Source: Trichopria drosophilae (Eukaryota > Arthropoda > Insecta > Hymenoptera > Diapriidae). Taken from it: a stretch of DNA of 64,000 nt. Shown here piece by piece: positions 62,115 to 64,000 of this stretch. The position numbers were made by a program, and so were the translations under genes. The stretch spans positions 106,165,501-106,229,500 of the forward strand of contig CM059587.1 of NCBI GenBank assembly GCA_030407085.1, given 5' to 3'. Each line of letters begins with the position of its first letter. Positions within the stretch are counted from its first letter, which is position 1. Under the pieces are notes generated by a model. It was not told the origin of the DNA. It searched no databases and saw only the letters and a list, made by a program, of their open reading frames with translations.

Positions 62115-62164
62115 GGCGAAACATGGCGAAACACGGTGAAATACGGCGAAACACGGCGAAACCG
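62115..62164. repeat. Five tandem 10-bp units
   Basis: Five consecutive variants of ggcgaaacac inside the RT-start region of the Gypsy relic. This is a local expansion replacing or padding the coding sequence just after the RRVSPY-like block. Confidence 0.7.
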
Positions 62165-64000
62165 ATGCTTAATAGATCGCACATCTCCTCCGTCGATGAC
62201 GTACTGTACCAAGGGACTGGTTCCAAAATTGACCTGTGGAGGGGGTAATAACTGATCAAGCTGTCCATTCAACTGTTGCTCCTGTATCGAAGTTACCTCC
62301 GCTAACGCGGTACATTCGGCGCATATCGTCGTTTCCTCTCCAATAGCGAACTTTCTTAACTTAGTGTATACAGTAGTGTGATCATGCTTTGGAAGAAAAG
62401 CTGCTCCGTCGGATTTTCCGTGTAGATGACCAACGGTAGCTGCCCTATTATTTTCACCGAATGGACTGCGTGCTTCGCATTTCTTCGTGGAATGGCAAAA
62501 TGCAACCACTCTCTTTATTATCTCTTCTGGCACTTTCCTCTCCGTTGCCTTGGTTCGTACTCGTTGTAACCGACCAAATTCCCCACATTTTCTTTAGAAA
62601 TATGAGTACCTCCTTTTACGCATTTGGAACGTAACGGTCGCCGCGGGTTGGCAAGGAGAACTCGTTACCCGATCCGCTCTATTCGATTCCGGAGTCTCTC
62701 GCTCCTGCTTCCATGCAGTCATCGCATTCTCGCTGAATCGTTCCCAATCGATCACACCCGTAATACTGCAAGGGCTTCGTGCACTCGCGAGTGAAGTGAC
62801 CCGTCCCGCCGTAGGTGTAGCACGATCACACTCTCGGTGCTCCTTGGCCGACAGGTCGGGTCGGTCATCTCTCAAGAGAGATCAAGGCTCAACGGATCTT
62901 TGTGATAGTTTCCTAGTGACATGTGGCAAGGATAGAGGCTTCATCCCTCAAGGCTCGCCTGACGAGATTAACCGAATCTGCGCGACCTTGGTTGACTTTC
63001 CTGTTCCCGACGCTTTTCTCGTTCGTTCTTCCCTCTGCGATGAGCTAATCGTCCGGCACTGTCCGCAGACAACTCTGATGCCGAATCTGGCTCTATCCTC
63101 CCAGCTGCTTCTCTGGTGCTCTGAAACGCTGGTTTAGATAGGATTCCTCGTCGCTGACTCGAAATTTGTTAACGAAAACGCAAATCCCAATGCTTTTTTT
63201 CGGCGTACTCTCGACTTGCGGCGAAAAGTTCATGGAAGATGATGCTTCTTTTCACTACTTTCTGATTTGCGACAATCTGGTCGAAGATTCTGAATCATCA
63301 TCTATACCTGGGACGCCTCTAGGGTCGATTCCTTCGTCTTCTGTAATTGACGCAGCATTTCTTCTAAGAAGTCCTTGTCGACTTCTATAGGCCCCTGCAG
63401 CCGCACTTGAATTTTCAGATACCGCTCGACGTGCGCTGTACGGAGAGCTCGTCTCGTACTCATTACTTGACCTTGTCATCCAGCACGCCGGTCATCACGC
63501 GCTGGACAGCCCACACATTCGTTGATGCCAGTCAGGCGTTTTTTCAAGTTCAATTTTTGTCCTCCGCCGAATTTCACGCCCCATGAGCGAAGCTGCTTCA
63601 ATCTCCACGTTCCTTGTGGATGTCCGCGTTCTAGACCGCGACTAGACCGTACTATCGTTGGATCCGCCATCGAGCCTGTTGCTAAGTTTTTACCGAGGCA
63701 GTCGCTGGTCTCTTTACATACGAGTACCAAATCGCGCCTTTCCGGCGATTTCTCTCGGCATCGCTCCCTCATACACTCGAATAACTCAGCATGGCTCAAT
63801 GAAGAGCGCCTTGCGTGCCGCCACATTTGACGTAACGGGGGCGCCTGGTTTTGCGATACTCACGTCGCTATTGGACACTTTACCGGTGCGGAATCTCGCA
63901 AGACGTGCCACTCGCAATTCCCACCACCTAGTAATGCCACCTAGCATCTAAAATCATGTATTGAGGATATGTGGAGCAAAGGGCGACGTGATTTGACAGT

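Larger units (their letters stand above)
60340..63900 (-). pseudogene. Gypsy-type LTR retrotransposon relic (gag-pol)
   Basis: Minus-strand order matches Gypsy elements. Gag-like frames lie at about 63826-62600, with a zinc knuckle decayed at its second Cys (CYTYGGTGHFTREC, 62822-62781). A pol linker and RT start follow (ALAEVTSIQEQQLNGQLDQL, then an RRVSPY-like block, about 62320-62160), then the RT catalytic YLDD (61987-61973). The RNase H region has RPDFTRPFFLQT and HPIVYLSRT (about 61710-61590), and the integrase zinc-binding domain has AHPGQYGIEKTYYHL and WPGM (61221-61015). Stops, frameshifts and a deletion of most of the RT fingers and palm show it is inactive. A 199-bp element interrupts it at 61197-61395. 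GC content is well above the flanks. I describe it only; no LTR pair was confirmed. Confidence 0.8.

Noticed and set aside
60340..63900. Endogenous virus with envelope gene
   Set aside because: Only gag, RT, RNase H and integrase traces are supported. I see no envelope-like frame, and the element is decayed, so a Gypsy retrotransposon relic is sufficient.
1..64000. Polydnavirus proviral segment or bacterial insertion
   Set aside because: No virus-like gene set, no circularisation motif pair that I could identify, and no bacterial operon structure; introns and LINEs throughout indicate ordinary insect chromosome.

Overview
This is an AT-rich eukaryotic nuclear window, and the only host genes I can support are insect odorant receptors (7tm_6 family). 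Three paralogues lie head to tail on the + strand: the last three exons of OR-A (198-5555), OR-B (8177-17594) and OR-C (54172-56966). They share intron phases and near-identical exon sizes (267, ~500, 100, 123-129, 156 and 57 bp), which marks them as tandem duplicates. Receptor style and cluster organisation suggest a hymenopteran (wasp, sawfly or bee relative); this is inference from family knowledge, not from a database match.

Layout: 0-5.6 kb, end of OR-A with two large introns full of inverted-repeat elements. 8.2-17.6 kb, OR-B, whose fourth intron (3.6 kb, against 236 bp in OR-C) contains a 257-bp MITE, a decayed LINE and a tRNA-like SINE fragment. 17.9-20.6 kb, GC-richer retroelement debris, probably a LINE ORF1 on the minus strand. 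20.8-24.4 kb, two abutting inverted-repeat elements; the second is a 2.8-kb foldback whose arms are arrays of a ~167-bp unit in an alternating two-type pattern. 24.4-42.3 kb, a long AT-rich gene desert with several small MITEs. 42.3-48.6 kb, nested LINEs on the minus strand, including a 2.3-kb LINE copy lacking reverse transcriptase and flanked by a 22-bp target-site duplication. Copies of a tRNA-Ser-like SINE lie at 47.1, 49.8 and 52.1 kb. 54.2-57.0 kb, compact OR-C. 59.5-64 kb, GC-richer remains of a Gypsy-type LTR retrotransposon on the minus strand with a 199-bp element inserted in its pol gene.

The receptors would act at the dendritic membrane of olfactory neurons with the Orco co-receptor. 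The remaining sequence is mostly transposon history: the OR cluster has been stretched to 36.6 kb between OR-B and OR-C by nested insertions. I found no CRISPR array, no bacterial operon and no functional tRNA or rRNA gene. The most unusual structures are the foldback element with alternating 167-bp repeats, the RT-less LINE with a clean target-site duplication, and a family of CG-rich palindromic mini-elements.
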